DNA from: an uncultured Coriobacteriaceae bacterium
GTDB lineage: Bacteria; Actinomycetota; Coriobacteriia; Coriobacteriales; Coriobacteriaceae
Assembly: GCA_944320725.1 (NCBI GenBank)
Contig: CALUIM010000011.1
Location: 35,648 to 99,647, forward strand
Direction of reading: 5' to 3'
Length of the DNA: 64,000 nucleotides
Below are positions 44,554 to 53,733 of the stretch, in pieces. Below the pieces are notes generated by a model that was not told the origin of the DNA, did not search any database, and saw nothing but the letters and a program-made list of their open reading frames with translations. A program made the translations under genes and the position numbers. Positions within the stretch are counted from its first letter, which is position 1, and the number at the start of each line of letters is the position of its first letter.

Positions 44554-47091
44554 CTATCCTACAAGCCCGAGCGCAACCAGCATCGCCGCCAGCCCCAGCC
44601 CGGCAACGAGCGCCAAACGGCTGCGGAGATCGAGCGGCTTGGGCGCCGTCTCGGTTCTCGAGACCCCAGCATAGCATCGGGCGTCCATCGACGCGGCGAT
44701 GCGATCGGCTCGCCGGAATAAGCTCACGACGAGCGGCGTGAGCACCGATGCCCATACGCGAATCCGTGCGACAAGCGTGCCGCCCTCGAAATCGACGCCG
44801 CGTGAGCGCTGTGCGAGATGGATGCGCTCCAGCTCCTGCGCAACAAGCGGGATGAACCGCAGCGCGAGCGAGATGGTGAGGCCGAGCTCCTCGACCGGCA
44901 CGCCAAGACGGCGCGCAGGGCGCAGCAAGCGCGTGCAGGCGCCCGCCAGCGCCGGCGGGGTGGTGGTGGTCGACACCGCGTACGCGAGGCACACGAGCAC
45001 CGCGATGCGCACCACCGCCGAGATGGTGCGCAGGGCTCGGTCGGGCGCGAGGCCGACGTGCGCCACGAGCGGTACCTGCGCCGTGCCATCGCAGGATATG
45101 AGGTTCGCCGCCATCATGAACACAAAGAGCACGAGCACGGGGCGGCAGGCTGCGGCCAAGCGCCGCACGTCGGTGCGCGCAACACACAGCGCAGCGATCG
45201 CCACGCATGCCCATGCGGCAAGCGCAACGGGCGATGAGCTTGCGAAGATGGCGACCGTGAACACAAGCAGCAGCGCGATCTTGACGCGCGCGTCGAGCGC
45301 ATCGAGGATGCCCGCTGCGGGCACGGGACGCGAACGCGGCATCGACGCGACGACCGCCTGCTCACGCCCAGTGCGCTCATCGCGATGAGCGGTGCGCCGG
45401 ATCTCCTTTACCAGATGCGCCAGCCGCCAGCTCTCGGGAGCCATCAGCCCCGCCCGCTCGAACGCCGCGAGGTCATCACGCAACGCGTCCACGCCGCCCG
45501 TCCATACGAGCGCGCCGCGGCGCATGAGCGCCACGGCATCAGCGATGTCGAGCCATTCCTCAAGGTCGTGGCTCACCACCAGAATAGGCAACCCCCGGTC
45601 TGCGAGGTCGCGCACGAGCGCGTGGAGCACCGCTCGCCCCGGCGCATCGAGCCCGGCAGTGGGCTCGTCGAGCACGAGCGCGCGCGGCTCCAAGGTGAGC
45701 ACGCTGCCAAGCGCGACGCGACGCGCCTGGCCGCCGGAAAGCGAGAACGGATCACGGTCGAGCAGGTCCTCGATGTCGAGCGCGCGGCACGCCTTGGATG
45801 TCCTGCGCGCGATCTCTTGCGCATCGCATCCGAGGTTCCCCGGTCCGAAGGCGAGCTCCGCGGCAACGGATTCCAAGAAGAGCTGCTGCTCGGGCTGCTG
45901 GAACGCGATGCAGACATCGCCTGTTGCAAGCGGCACGCCGCCTAAGCGAATCGCGCCGGCAGACGGCTCAAGGAGCCCTGCGGCGAGGCAGGCCAGGGTG
46001 GTCTTGCCGGCACCGGAGGCACCGGCGAGCAAGGTGATAGTTCCCGGCGCAAGCGTGAGCGAGACATCATGCACCGCCTCGACCGCCGAAGCCTCGCGGC
46101 CCTGATAGCTATACGAGACGCCCGCGAGCTCAAGCGACGTCCCCTCATCATGTGCCGCAGCGGCGCGCGCATGCTGTGCGGAGGCTGTCATGCTCGTCAT
46201 CTCGTCCGCAAGCGCCGCCATTGCCTCCCCAGCAGACTCAGAAGCGCCTCTCAGCCACGATGCAACGTCCTCGGGCTCTGCACCCGCATCGAGAGGATAT
46301 CCGACCTTCAGCGCGATCTGAAGCGCTCGCGCATACGGCCCCTGTGGCAACGTGCGCTCAAAGAGCCCCCGCGAGCCCGCGCGACCGAGCATGAGGTCTG
46401 TCGGGGTGCCTTGCCACGCAACACGCCCCGCCTCGACCACGATCACACGGTCGCACAGCGTCACCTCGAGCACATCGTGCGTCACGAGCACGACGCCCAT
46501 CCCCTGCTCACGCGCCAGCGAGCGGAACAGGCGCCGGAACCCGGGGCGCAGGGCGCTGTCAAGCTGAGCCGTCACCTCATCGAGCACGAGGTAGACAGGC
46601 TCCATGGCGAGCACGGCCGCACATGCCAGCCGCTGCTGCTCGCCGCCCGAGAGCGCATGCACCTCGATGTCCTCGGCATCCATGAGCCCGACCGCTTCAA
46701 GCGCGCTGCTCACACGGCGCGCGATCTCCGGCTCATCAAGACCGAGGTTACGCGGGCCAAACGCCACCTCATCGGCCACCACGGTCGAGACGATCTGGTC
46801 TTCGGGCATCTGCAGCACGCGTCCCACGAGGCGGCGCACGGCAAGACGTTCCTCAGGCACCTGCGGGTCGAGGCCGTCCACGCGCACCGCACCGGCGTCC
46901 GGCAGCAAGGCGCCGCACATAAGACCCGAGATGGTCGACTTGCCGGCGCCGTTAGTGCCCACGAGCGCCACAAGCTCGCCAGGCGCCACATGAAGCGAGA
47001 TGCCCGACACGCCCTGCACGGCCCTAGGGGCATCCTCCTCCGCAGACTCCCCCACCCGGTAGCTCAGCGACACGTCGCGCAGCTCAAGCAT
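44554..47091 (-). CDS. Single-chain ECF transporter energising module (EcfA-EcfA-EcfT fusion)
   Basis: Three proteins normally made from ecfA1, ecfA2 and ecfT are joined in one 845-residue chain. ATPase 1: Walker A GTNGAGKST (45-53), signature LSGGEQ (148-153), Walker B LVLDEV. ATPase 2 from about 318: Walker A GASGAGKTT (357-365), LSGGQ (451-455), Walker B LVLDEP. EcfT-like membrane part from about 595 with coupling motifs QRSRG (761-765) and DARCY (803-807), where the usual second ARG reads ARC. It would energise separate EcfS substrate-binding subunits encoded elsewhere (vitamins, metals). ATG 47091 follows AAGGAGG. The gene keeps the usual place between rplQ and truA. Confidence 0.93.
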   Translation of the reverse strand: MLELRDVSLSYRVGESAEEDAPRAVQGVSGISLHVAPGELVALVGTNGAGKSTISGLMCGALLPDAGAVRVDGLDPQVPEERLAVRRLVGRVLQMPEDQIVSTVVADEVAFGPRNLGLDEPEIARRVSSALEAVGLMDAEDIEVHALSGGEQQRLACAAVLAMEPVYLVLDEVTAQLDSALRPGFRRLFRSLAREQGMGVVLVTHDVLEVTLCDRVIVVEAGRVAWQGTPTDLMLGRAGSRGLFERTLPQGPYARALQIALKVGYPLDAGAEPEDVASWLRGASESAGEAMAALADEMTSMTASAQHARAAAAHDEGTSLELAGVSYSYQGREASAVEAVHDVSLTLAPGTITLLAGASGAGKTTLACLAAGLLEPSAGAIRLGGVPLATGDVCIAFQQPEQQLFLESVAAELAFGPGNLGCDAQEIARRTSKACRALDIEDLLDRDPFSLSGGQARRVALGSVLTLEPRALVLDEPTAGLDAPGRAVLHALVRDLADRGLPILVVSHDLEEWLDIADAVALMRRGALVWTGGVDALRDDLAAFERAGLMAPESWRLAHLVKEIRRTAHRDERTGREQAVVASMPRSRPVPAAGILDALDARVKIALLLVFTVAIFASSSPVALAAWACVAIAALCVARTDVRRLAAACRPVLVLFVFMMAANLISCDGTAQVPLVAHVGLAPDRALRTISAVVRIAVLVCLAYAVSTTTTPPALAGACTRLLRPARRLGVPVEELGLTISLALRFIPLVAQELERIHLAQRSRGVDFEGGTLVARIRVWASVLTPLVVSLFRRADRIAASMDARCYAGVSRTETAPKPLDLRSRLALVAGLGLAAMLVALGLVG

Positions 47092-47106
47092 GTCGAACAC
47101 CTCCTT

Positions 47107-47141
47107 AAAAACAAGAAGGACCCCGCACGAGCAGGGTCCTT
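47107..47141 (-). terminator. Rho-independent terminator of the ribosomal cluster
   Basis: On the minus strand AAGGACCC, loop, GGGTCCTT then CTTGTTTTT, just after rplQ and before the ECF gene's ribosome-binding site. Confidence 0.85.
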
Positions 47142-47169
47142 TGATGCGCTTTACGAGTAAGCGGGAAAC

Positions 47170-47682
47170 CTACTCCTCGGTCGCCTCGGTGGTCTCCTCG
47201 GCAGCCTCAACCGTCTCCTCGGCGGCCTCCTCGACAGGAGCCTCCTCCTCGGCCTTCTCGACCTTCTTGGGAGCGACGGGCTTCGCGGCGGGCGCGGCCT
47301 TGGGGGCCTTCTTCACCACGGGCTCGGACACGATCTCCATGATGACCATGGGAGCGTTGTCGCCCTTGCGGGGGCCGAGCTTCATGATGCGGGTGTAACC
47401 GCCGTCGCGGTCGGCCCACATGCCCTGCGCGGCCTTGTCGAAGACCTCGGCCACGAGGTTCTTATCGCCGAGCTTGGCGATGGCGAGACGACGGGAGTGC
47501 AGGTCGCCCTTCTTGGCCCAGGTGATGATGGGCTCGACATAGCCGCGGAGCGCCTTGGCGCGGGTCTCGGTGGTCTTGATGCGATCGTTCTCGAGCAGCG
47601 CCTTGGCGAGGCTCTTCTTCATCGCACGGGTATGCGCGGCATCGGTGCCGAGCTTCATACCCTTCTTCTTGTTGTGACGCAT
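47170..47682 (-). CDS. rplQ: 50S ribosomal protein L17 with acidic C-terminal tail
   Basis: Large-subunit protein near the exit tunnel. Residues 1-115 match L17 (MRHNKKKGMKLGTDAAHTRAM, RIKTTETRAKALRGYVEPII, GGYTRIMKLGPRKGDNAPMV). About 50 extra residues follow as a Lys/Pro/Ala then Glu-rich tail ending AAEETTEATEE. Total 170 residues against about 120 usual. Last gene of the alpha operon here. Confidence 0.97.
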   Translation of the reverse strand: MRHNKKKGMKLGTDAAHTRAMKKSLAKALLENDRIKTTETRAKALRGYVEPIITWAKKGDLHSRRLAIAKLGDKNLVAEVFDKAAQGMWADRDGGYTRIMKLGPRKGDNAPMVIMEIVSEPVVKKAPKAAPAAKPVAPKKVEKAEEEAPVEEAAEETVEAAEETTEATEE

Positions 47683-47710
47683 TGTCTCGTTCTCCTCTAT
47701 TCGCGAAGCA

Positions 47711-48652
47711 TTAAGCCTTCAGGCTCAGGCCCATGGACTCAAGCTTGTCTTTGACTTCCTCGATCGACTTGACGCCGAAGTTGCGGATGTTCAGCAGGTC
47801 GTTCTCGGAGAACTCGACAAGCTGACGCACCGAGTGGATGCTCGCGCGCTTCAAGCAGTTGTAGGAGCGGACGGAGAGGTCCAGGTCCTCGATCTGCTTA
47901 TCAAGCTCGGCGTTGTCGCTCGTGACCTCGGGAGCGAAGATGGAAACCTCTTCCTCCTCCTCGGGGGCGTCGGCGAGATTCATGAACGCAGCCATGTGCT
48001 GGTTGATGATGTTGGCAGCCTGCACCACGGCCTCACGCGGAGCGATGGCGCCATTGGTCTCGATCTCGAGCACGAGGCGGTCGTAGTCGGTGTGCTGACC
48101 CACGCGGCAGGCCTCGACGAGCTTGGCGCAGCGGCGCACGGGCGAGAACAGCGAGTCGACATGGATCACGCCGATGGGATCGTTGTCGCGCTTGTTGCCC
48201 TCGTAGGACACATAACCGCGACCATAGCCGATGCGCATGGTCATCGTGAGATGACCGCCCTCGGTGAGCGTGGCGATGTGCTGCTCGGGGTTGACCAGCT
48301 CAAAATCGGACGGGATGAAGAAGTCCGCGCCGGTCACCTCGCACGGGCCGTCAACCGAGATCTTAGCGGTAGCCTCGTCGGTGGTGCCGAGAGCCCTGAA
48401 AACCAGACCCTTGACGTTCAGGACGATATCCGTGACATCCTCGACCATGTTGGGGATGCTCATGAACTCGTGCTGCGCACCATCGATCTGGATAGCCTCG
48501 ACGGCAGCGCCCTCGAGCGAGGACAGCAGCACGCGACGAAGCGAGTTGCCAAGCGTATCGCCGTAGCCGCGCTCCAGCGGCTCGACCGAGACGCGAGCAG
48601 AGGTCTCGCTGATCTCTTCGACCTGAACCTGAGGCCTAATGAATTCTGACAT
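47711..48652 (-). CDS. rpoA: RNA polymerase alpha subunit
   Basis: Scaffold of the polymerase, 313 residues: alpha-NTD with LERGYGDTLGNSLRRVLLSS, alpha-CTD with SVRSYNCLKRASIHSVRQLV and NIRNFGVKSIEEVKDKLE, which bind UP elements and activators. Lies between rpsD and rplQ, the standard place. Confidence 0.99.
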   Translation of the reverse strand: MSEFIRPQVQVEEISETSARVSVEPLERGYGDTLGNSLRRVLLSSLEGAAVEAIQIDGAQHEFMSIPNMVEDVTDIVLNVKGLVFRALGTTDEATAKISVDGPCEVTGADFFIPSDFELVNPEQHIATLTEGGHLTMTMRIGYGRGYVSYEGNKRDNDPIGVIHVDSLFSPVRRCAKLVEACRVGQHTDYDRLVLEIETNGAIAPREAVVQAANIINQHMAAFMNLADAPEEEEEVSIFAPEVTSDNAELDKQIEDLDLSVRSYNCLKRASIHSVRQLVEFSENDLLNIRNFGVKSIEEVKDKLESMGLSLKA

Positions 48653-48684
48653 GTATTACCTCCAGCCTCAGCAGCCCTGCGGGA

Positions 48685-49281
48685 CTACTTAGAGTAGAGC
48701 TCGACGATGAGCTGCTCTTGGATATCCGTGCTGATCTGCTCGCGGGTGGGCAGCGAGAGCACGTTGCCGGACAGCTTCTCGATGTCGACCTCAAGCCAGC
48801 CGGGAACCTCGAAGCGCTCGGACTGGATGAGGGCCTCCTTGATGGGAAGGAGGTCGCGGTACTTCTCGCCCACGGCGACAACGTCGCCGGCCTTGACGAG
48901 ATACGAAGGGATGTCGACGCGCTTGCCGTTCACGGTGAAGTGGCCGTGGCGGACCGTCTGACGGGCCTCCTTGCGGGTGCGAGCGAAGCCGAGACGGAAC
49001 ACGACGTTGTCAAGACGGCTCTCGAGGAGCGTCATGAGGTTCTCACCGGTGATGCCGGGCATACGAAGCGCGCGCTCGTAGTAACGACGGAACTGCTTCT
49101 CGAGCACACCGTAGATGAACTTAGCCTTCTGCTTCTCGCGCAGCTGGAGACCGTACTCGGACTCCTTGCGGCGACGCTTGGGCTGACGAATAGATTCCTT
49201 CTTGCTGCTGTAGCCGAGCTCGACGGGATCGATCCCGAGCTGACGGCAGCGCTTGATAACAGGCGTCCTGTCAATTGCCAT
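48685..49281 (-). CDS. rpsD: 30S ribosomal protein S4
   Basis: 16S rRNA-binding assembly protein, 198 residues: [40 protein letters not shown], then the S4 domain [29 protein letters not shown]. The N-terminus lacks the CxxC zinc knuckle found in some S4. Standard order between rpsK and rpoA. Confidence 0.98.
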   Translation of the reverse strand: MAIDRTPVIKRCRQLGIDPVELGYSSKKESIRQPKRRRKESEYGLQLREKQKAKFIYGVLEKQFRRYYERALRMPGITGENLMTLLESRLDNVVFRLGFARTRKEARQTVRHGHFTVNGKRVDIPSYLVKAGDVVAVGEKYRDLLPIKEALIQSERFEVPGWLEVDIEKLSGNVLSLPTREQISTDIQEQLIVELYSK

Positions 49282-49300
49282 GGTTTAGCGATCCTTTCAG

Positions 49301-49708
49301 TTACACGCGGCGACGCTTCTTGGGGCGGCAGCCGTTGTGCGGAATGGGGGTCTTGTCCTGGATGCTCGAGACCTCGAGGCCAGCAGCCTGAAGCGAGCGG
49401 ATGGCGGTCTCACGACCGGAGCCGGGGCCCTTCACGAACACAGCGACCTTGTGCATGCCGTGCTCCATAGCGGCCTTGGCGCACGCCTCGGCAGCCATCT
49501 GAGCGGCAAACGGAGTCGACTTACGCGAACCCTTGAAGCCAACCTGGCCGGCAGAGCGCCATGCGATGACGTTCCCCTGGGGATCGGTGATCGAGATGAT
49601 GGTGTTATTGAAGGTGGAACGGATGTGAGCCTGTCCCACGGCGATGTTCTTGCGGTCGGCGCGCTTGATGCGGGTAACCTGGCCGCGCTTGTTCTTTGCA
49701 GTAGCCAT
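49301..49708 (-). CDS. rpsK: 30S ribosomal protein S11
   Basis: Platform protein, 135 residues: [40 protein letters not shown] and the C-terminus [16 protein letters not shown] identify it. Gap of ten bases from rpsM. Confidence 0.99.
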   Translation of the reverse strand: MATAKNKRGQVTRIKRADRKNIAVGQAHIRSTFNNTIISITDPQGNVIAWRSAGQVGFKGSRKSTPFAAQMAAEACAKAAMEHGMHKVAVFVKGPGSGRETAIRSLQAAGLEVSSIQDKTPIPHNGCRPKKRRRV

Positions 49709-49718
49709 CTAGCGCTCC

Positions 49719-50093
49719 TTACTTCTTCTTCTTGGCACCGATTTGCTTGCGCGGACCCTTGCGGGTACGGGCGTTGGTGTGGGTGCGCTGGCCGCGGACC
49801 GGGAGGCCCTTGCGGTGACGCAGGCCACGGTTGCAGCCGATGTCCATAAGGCGCTTGACGTTCTGGTTGCGCTCACGGCGAAGGTCGCCCTCGATCATGA
49901 GGTGAGCCTCGTCGATGTATTTACGGATGGCGTCAACTTCGTCCTCGGTGAGGTCCTTGACACGGGTATCCGGGTTGATGTTCGTCTCCGCGCAGATCTT
50001 GCTGGCGGTGGTGCGGCCGATGCCGTAAATGTAGGTAAGACCGATCTCGACGCGCTTCTCGCGCGGAAGATCGACACCGCTGATACGGGCCAA
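49719..50093 (-). CDS. rpsM: 30S ribosomal protein S13
   Basis: Head protein contacting P-site tRNA and L5, 124 residues: [44 protein letters not shown], and the basic end [17 protein letters not shown]. Upstream gap of 15 bases to rpmJ. Confidence 0.99.
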   Translation of the reverse strand: MARISGVDLPREKRVEIGLTYIYGIGRTTASKICAETNINPDTRVKDLTEDEVDAIRKYIDEAHLMIEGDLRRERNQNVKRLMDIGCNRGLRHRKGLPVRGQRTHTNARTRKGPRKQIGAKKKK

Positions 50094-50108
50094 CTTAATT
50101 CTCCTCTC

Positions 50109-50222
50109 TTAACCCTGACGCTGCTTGTGGCGCGGGTTCTCGCAGATCACGAGCACCTTACCGTGGCGCCTGATAATCTTGCACTTATCGCACATCTTCT
50201 TGACCGAAGGACGTACCTTCAT
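50109..50222 (-). CDS. rpmJ: 50S ribosomal protein L36 (zinc type)
   Basis: A 37-residue zinc-binding protein, short enough to be overlooked: [20 protein letters not shown] then [13 protein letters not shown], giving the C-x2-C...C...H site of C+ L36. ATG 50222 follows GAAAGGAAG. Standard place between infA and rpsM. Confidence 0.97.
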   Translation of the reverse strand: MKVRPSVKKMCDKCKIIRRHGKVLVICENPRHKQRQG

Positions 50223-50313
50223 CGTTCTTCCTTTCGGTAGTGCTCAAACGACAAACCTACTATCTACTCGCCCAGCCGCAGGCGTGAAACACAAACTGGC
50301 TGGATGCATGCAC

Positions 50314-50336
50314 GCCCTGGTTGAGCAGGCCAGGGG
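50314..50336. other. Hairpin between infA and rpmJ
   Basis: GCCCTGG, nine-base loop, CCAGGGG; no T-run. One of many small hairpins in the gaps of this operon. Confidence 0.4.
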
Positions 50337-50350
50337 CGCATATGCCGTCG

Positions 50351-50569
50351 CTACTTGTAGCGATACGTGATGCGACCGCGGGTCAGGTCGTACGGAGAAA
50401 TCTCCACCACGACGCGATCCCCGGGAAGGATGCGGATGTAGTTCATGCGGATCTTGCCGGAAATGGAGCACAGAACCGTGGCACCGTTCTCCAGCTCGAC
50501 GCGGAACATGGCGTTGGGCAGCGGCTCGGTGACCGTGCCTTCCAACTCGATGGCATCTTCCTTCTTCAC
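50351..50569 (-). CDS. infA: Translation initiation factor IF-1
   Basis: A 72-residue OB-fold protein that blocks the ribosomal A site during initiation: [41 protein letters not shown] and [12 protein letters not shown] match the family along their length. The start is a GTG, either at 50569 (giving the usual MKKEDA start) or at 50575, where GAGAGAAAG is better spaced; the upstream frame is not used. Unusual GTG start and leader hairpins may reduce its expression. Confidence 0.95.
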   Translation of the reverse strand: MKKEDAIELEGTVTEPLPNAMFRVELENGATVLCSISGKIRMNYIRILPGDRVVVEISPYDLTRGRITYRYK

Positions 50570-50660
50570 AAGCACATCTTTCTCTCGAAACGACAGCAGC
50601 TGAATATAATACAGCACTCAAAATTCTATCGTGGATTTTTCGTTACGACTCCACAAAGTC

Positions 50661-50793
50661 GCAACATGGTCTGACGTTTTGTCCGCGGGCGGACCCTGTT
50701 GGGCTTCATGCTCAAACAAGTCCTCGCGCTTCGCGCTGCGGAACTGCGCTGAAGCCCAACAGGGTCCGTCCAACAAAACCAAACCATAGTTGC
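50661..50793. repeat. Large palindromic element, copy A (map-infA intergenic)
   Basis: Long palindrome: left arm 50661-50708 and right arm 50750-50793 pair over more than 40 bases (GGACCCTGTTGGGCTTCA is fully complementary). The loop carries the conserved core TGCTCAAACAAGTCCT (from 50709), inner stem GCGC-TTCG-CGC, TGCGGAACTGCGC; the 30 bases from 50720 are identical to those of copy D at 63012. Confidence 0.72.
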
Positions 50794-50809
50794 TTACTAC
50801 ATAATCTCT

Positions 50810-50875
50810 AGCGCGGAACTGCGCGCGGTGCCTCACGGAACCCAACAGAGCAAGCAAACCATAGTTGCTTACCAC
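50810..50875. repeat. Partial copy B of the palindromic element
   Basis: Begins at the core's GCGGAACTGCGC and repeats a diverged right arm of copy A (GAACCCAACAG, AACCATAGTTGCTTAC). Reads as a tandem duplication of the 3' half. Confidence 0.55.
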
Positions 50876-50895
50876 GTAAATTCGTCCGCGGGGTT

Positions 50896-51008
50896 GATGT
50901 AGGATGCGAAGAGGGCGGGATGCTCGTTTTCGAAATTGGGGCGTCGCCAGACCGGGGCCCCGGTTTCGAAAAGGAACATCCCGCCCTCATTCACGGGAAT
51001 CCTACATC
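50896..51008. repeat. 113-base palindrome overlapping the end of map
   Basis: Outer arms GATGTAGGAT and ATCCTACATC (the last codons and stop of map), then GAGGGCGGGATG...TTTTCGAA pairing with TTCGAAAA...CATCCCGCCCTC; inner GGGGC/GCCCC. No core like copies A-E and no T-run. May act as a transcript 3' end. Confidence 0.6.
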
Positions 51009-51790
51009 ACACCGCCCTGCATGGAGCACCACGGACCCTGGGCATCCTGCGTGAGAATGACCGGACCGTCTTCGGTGATGGCAACGGTGTTCTCGTAGTG
51101 CGCGGCAGGCAGATGGTCGTTCGTGGTGACGAGCCAGCCGTCCGGCCCCACCGAGACATGATGGGTGCCAAGCGTGATCATGGGCTCGATGGCGATCACC
51201 ATGCCCGCCTCGAGCTTCACGCCGCGACCCTTCTTGCCGTAGTTGGGAACGTTGGGGTCCTCGTGCATCACGCGGCCCACGCCGTGGCCAACATAGTCGC
51301 GCAGCACGCCATAGCCATGGCGCTCGGCGAGCGACTGCACCGCATGGCCAATATCGCCAATGCGGTTGCCCGGCACGGCCTCGGCGATGCCCGCCTTCAG
51401 GCAGTCGCGCGTGACCTCGCAGAGAGCCTTGACCTCCTGAGAGGGGTTGCCCACATAGAAGGTCCACGCGTTATCGCCCACCCAGCCGTCGACAATCGCG
51501 CCGGTATCAACCGAGAGGATGTCGCCATCGCGCAGGATGATATCGGGGCTCGGGATGCCGTGCACCACGGCATCGTTGAGCGATGCGCAGATGGAGCCCG
51601 GGAACCCGCCGTAGCCCTTGAAGGCCGGGATGCCGCCGTGCATACGGATGATTTGCTCGGCGAGCTGGTCCAGCTCGAACGTCGAAACGCCCGGGCGAAC
51701 CATCGCACCGACATGCCGGAGCACCATCTTCGACAGTGCTCCGGCTTTCTTCATCTCCTCGATATCTTGAGCAGATTTGATCTTAATCAT
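51002..51790 (-). CDS. map: Methionine aminopeptidase, type I
   Basis: Removes the initiator methionine. 262 residues with the metal ligands in place: SVDTGAIVDGWVGDNAWTF (two Asp), YVGHGVGRVMHEDP (His), MVIAIEPMITLG (Glu) and the last Glu in TVAITEDGPVILT. The start ATG overlaps the adk stop by four bases (ATGA), coupling the two, as is usual in this cluster. Confidence 0.98.
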   Translation of the reverse strand: MIKIKSAQDIEEMKKAGALSKMVLRHVGAMVRPGVSTFELDQLAEQIIRMHGGIPAFKGYGGFPGSICASLNDAVVHGIPSPDIILRDGDILSVDTGAIVDGWVGDNAWTFYVGNPSQEVKALCEVTRDCLKAGIAEAVPGNRIGDIGHAVQSLAERHGYGVLRDYVGHGVGRVMHEDPNVPNYGKKGRGVKLEAGMVIAIEPMITLGTHHVSVGPDGWLVTTNDHLPAAHYENTVAITEDGPVILTQDAQGPWCSMQGGVM

Positions 51791-52413
51791 AGACCAAGCG
51801 CTTCTTTCGTCGCTGCATACACCGCGTCGATCGCGTCGTCGCCATCCACGGCCTTGAGCAGGCCCTGGCCGCGATAGTACTCGATCAAGGGAGCGGTGTT
51901 CTTCTCATACACATCGAGACGATTCTTAATGGTCTCGGGCTTATCGTCGTCGCGCTGGTACATCTCGCCACCGCAGGCGGGGCACACGGCATCGGCAGCG
52001 GTGCCGGTGTGGCCGCAGGCGCGGCAGGTGCGACGAGCAGAGAGACGATCGATAATGACCTTGGGCTCGACATCGATGAGCAGTGCCGCATCGATGGCGC
52101 GACCCAGCGAGCCAAGCTCGGAATCGAGCGTGACCGCCTGCATGGTATTGCGGGGGAACCCGTCGAGGATGAAGCCGCGCTGGGCATCGTCATGGCTCAA
52201 GCGCTCCTTCACCAGATCGATCACGAGCTGATCGGGAACCAGCTCACCGGCATCCATGTACTTCTTGGCCTGGACACCCAGATCGGAACCACTCTTCACC
52301 GCAGCGCGCAGAAGATCGCCCGTAGAGATGTGGGCAACCCCGTAGTCGGCGACGAGGAGCTGTGCCATGGTGCCCTTACCGGCACCGGGAGCTCCGAGCA
52401 AAACGATGTTCAT
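51787..52413 (-). CDS. adk: Adenylate kinase with zinc-binding LID
   Basis: Interconverts ATP+AMP and 2 ADP. 208 residues: P-loop GAPGAGKGT, DGFPRNTMQAV, and a long LID with four cysteines (CRACGHTGTAADAVCPACGG), the zinc-binding type common in Gram-positives. Start ATG 52413; secY ends 37 bases upstream. Confidence 0.98.
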   Translation of the reverse strand: MNIVLLGAPGAGKGTMAQLLVADYGVAHISTGDLLRAAVKSGSDLGVQAKKYMDAGELVPDQLVIDLVKERLSHDDAQRGFILDGFPRNTMQAVTLDSELGSLGRAIDAALLIDVEPKVIIDRLSARRTCRACGHTGTAADAVCPACGGEMYQRDDDKPETIKNRLDVYEKNTAPLIEYYRGQGLLKAVDGDDAIDAVYAATKEALGL

Positions 52414-52449
52414 GGTCGTGTCCTCCCTACGTAATCCTTAAAGACTACC

Positions 52450-53733
52450 TTACTTAAAGAAGCCGTCGTAGTCGTACATCTTGAGCTGGCTCTCCACCTT
52501 GGCGATGGTGTCCAGCACCACACCTACCATAATAAGCACTGACGTGCCGCCGAACGACTGAATCAGCGCATTACCGGTGAACGAGAAGACAACAGACGGG
52601 ACGATCGCGATGAGCGCGAGGAAGATGGCGCTCGGCAGCGTGATCTTGTTCAACACGTTCTTGATGTAGGCCGCCGTAGCCTTGCCCGGACGGATGCCCG
52701 GGATGAAGCCACCCTGCTTCTTGAGGTTGTCGGCGGTGTCATCGGGATTGAACACCATGGAGGTGTAGAAGTACGCGAAGAACACGATGAGCACGACGTT
52801 CAGGATCCAGTTGAGCCAACCCGAGCTCAGCGCACCGGCGACCGCCTGCACCCAGCCGATGCCGGGGAAGAACACGGCGATCTGCGCCGGGAAGTAGAGC
52901 AGGGCGCTCGCGAAGATGATGGGCACCACGCCGGCGGTGTTCACCTTGATGGGCAGGTAGGTTGCCTGACCGCCCATGATGCGGCGACCCACCACGCGCT
53001 TGGCGTACTGCACCTGAATGCGACGCTGACCGCGCTCGAGGAACACGATGAGCGGGATGACGCACAGGATGATGACGAAGATCACCGCGGTAATCACCAG
53101 GCCCATGGAGCCGGTCTGCATGGACGACACGATCGCCTGGGGCAGCCCCGCCATGATGTTGGCGAAGATGATGAGCGACATGCCGTTGCCGATGCCGCGC
53201 TGGGTGATGAGCTCACCGATCCACATGATGAGCATGGCGCCCGCAGTAAGCGTGCCCACGACCATGATGTCGAAGATGATCTCGGGAGCGCCGGCGCCGT
53301 TGAAGCTGATGCCGTAGCTCTTGAAGAGGAACAGATATCCAATGGAGTTGAGCAGCGCAAGCGCGAGCGTCAGATAGCGAGAATACTGAGTGATCTTGGT
53401 CTGGCCGACCTCACCCTCGCGGGCAAGCTCGTGCAGGCTCGGAACCACGCTCTGGAGCATCTGAAGGATGATCGAGCTCGTGATGTAGGGCATGATGCCG
53501 AGCGAGAAGACCGAGACGTAGCTCAACGCGCCGCCGGAGAAGAGATTCAGCAGCGCCATAGCCCCGGCAGCAACGGAATCGTTACCGCCGAAAAGGCCCA
53601 GCATCCCCTGGAAGGGGATACCGGGCACAGGGACGTGTGCACCGATACGGTACACAACGAGCATGGCTATGGTGAAGAGAATCTTGTCCCGCAGGTCTTT
53701 GATGCGGAACGCGTTCTTCAAGCCAGTTAGCAC
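52450..53733 (-). CDS. secY: Preprotein translocase subunit SecY
   Basis: Channel of the Sec translocon; 427 residues with ten predicted membrane helices. VPVPGIPFQGM, the plug region after it, ERGQRRIQVQYAKRVVGRR and NPDDTADNLKKQGGFIPGIRPG are typical SecY loops. GTG start at 53733, overlapping rplO by seven bases; the nearest purine-rich stretch (GGAGGG) is about 14 bases upstream, so coupling from rplO probably helps. Works with SecA encoded at 11.8 kb. Confidence 0.98.
   Translation of the reverse strand: MLTGLKNAFRIKDLRDKILFTIAMLVVYRIGAHVPVPGIPFQGMLGLFGGNDSVAAGAMALLNLFSGGALSYVSVFSLGIMPYITSSIILQMLQSVVPSLHELAREGEVGQTKITQYSRYLTLALALLNSIGYLFLFKSYGISFNGAGAPEIIFDIMVVGTLTAGAMLIMWIGELITQRGIGNGMSLIIFANIMAGLPQAIVSSMQTGSMGLVITAVIFVIILCVIPLIVFLERGQRRIQVQYAKRVVGRRIMGGQATYLPIKVNTAGVVPIIFASALLYFPAQIAVFFPGIGWVQAVAGALSSGWLNWILNVVLIVFFAYFYTSMVFNPDDTADNLKKQGGFIPGIRPGKATAAYIKNVLNKITLPSAIFLALIAIVPSVVFSFTGNALIQSFGGTSVLIMVGVVLDTIAKVESQLKMYDYDGFFK

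Noticed and set aside
43700..45214. 504-codon frame including truA
   Set aside because: Only the last 275 codons match truA; the upstream part is antisense-free shadow of the ECF gene in another frame.
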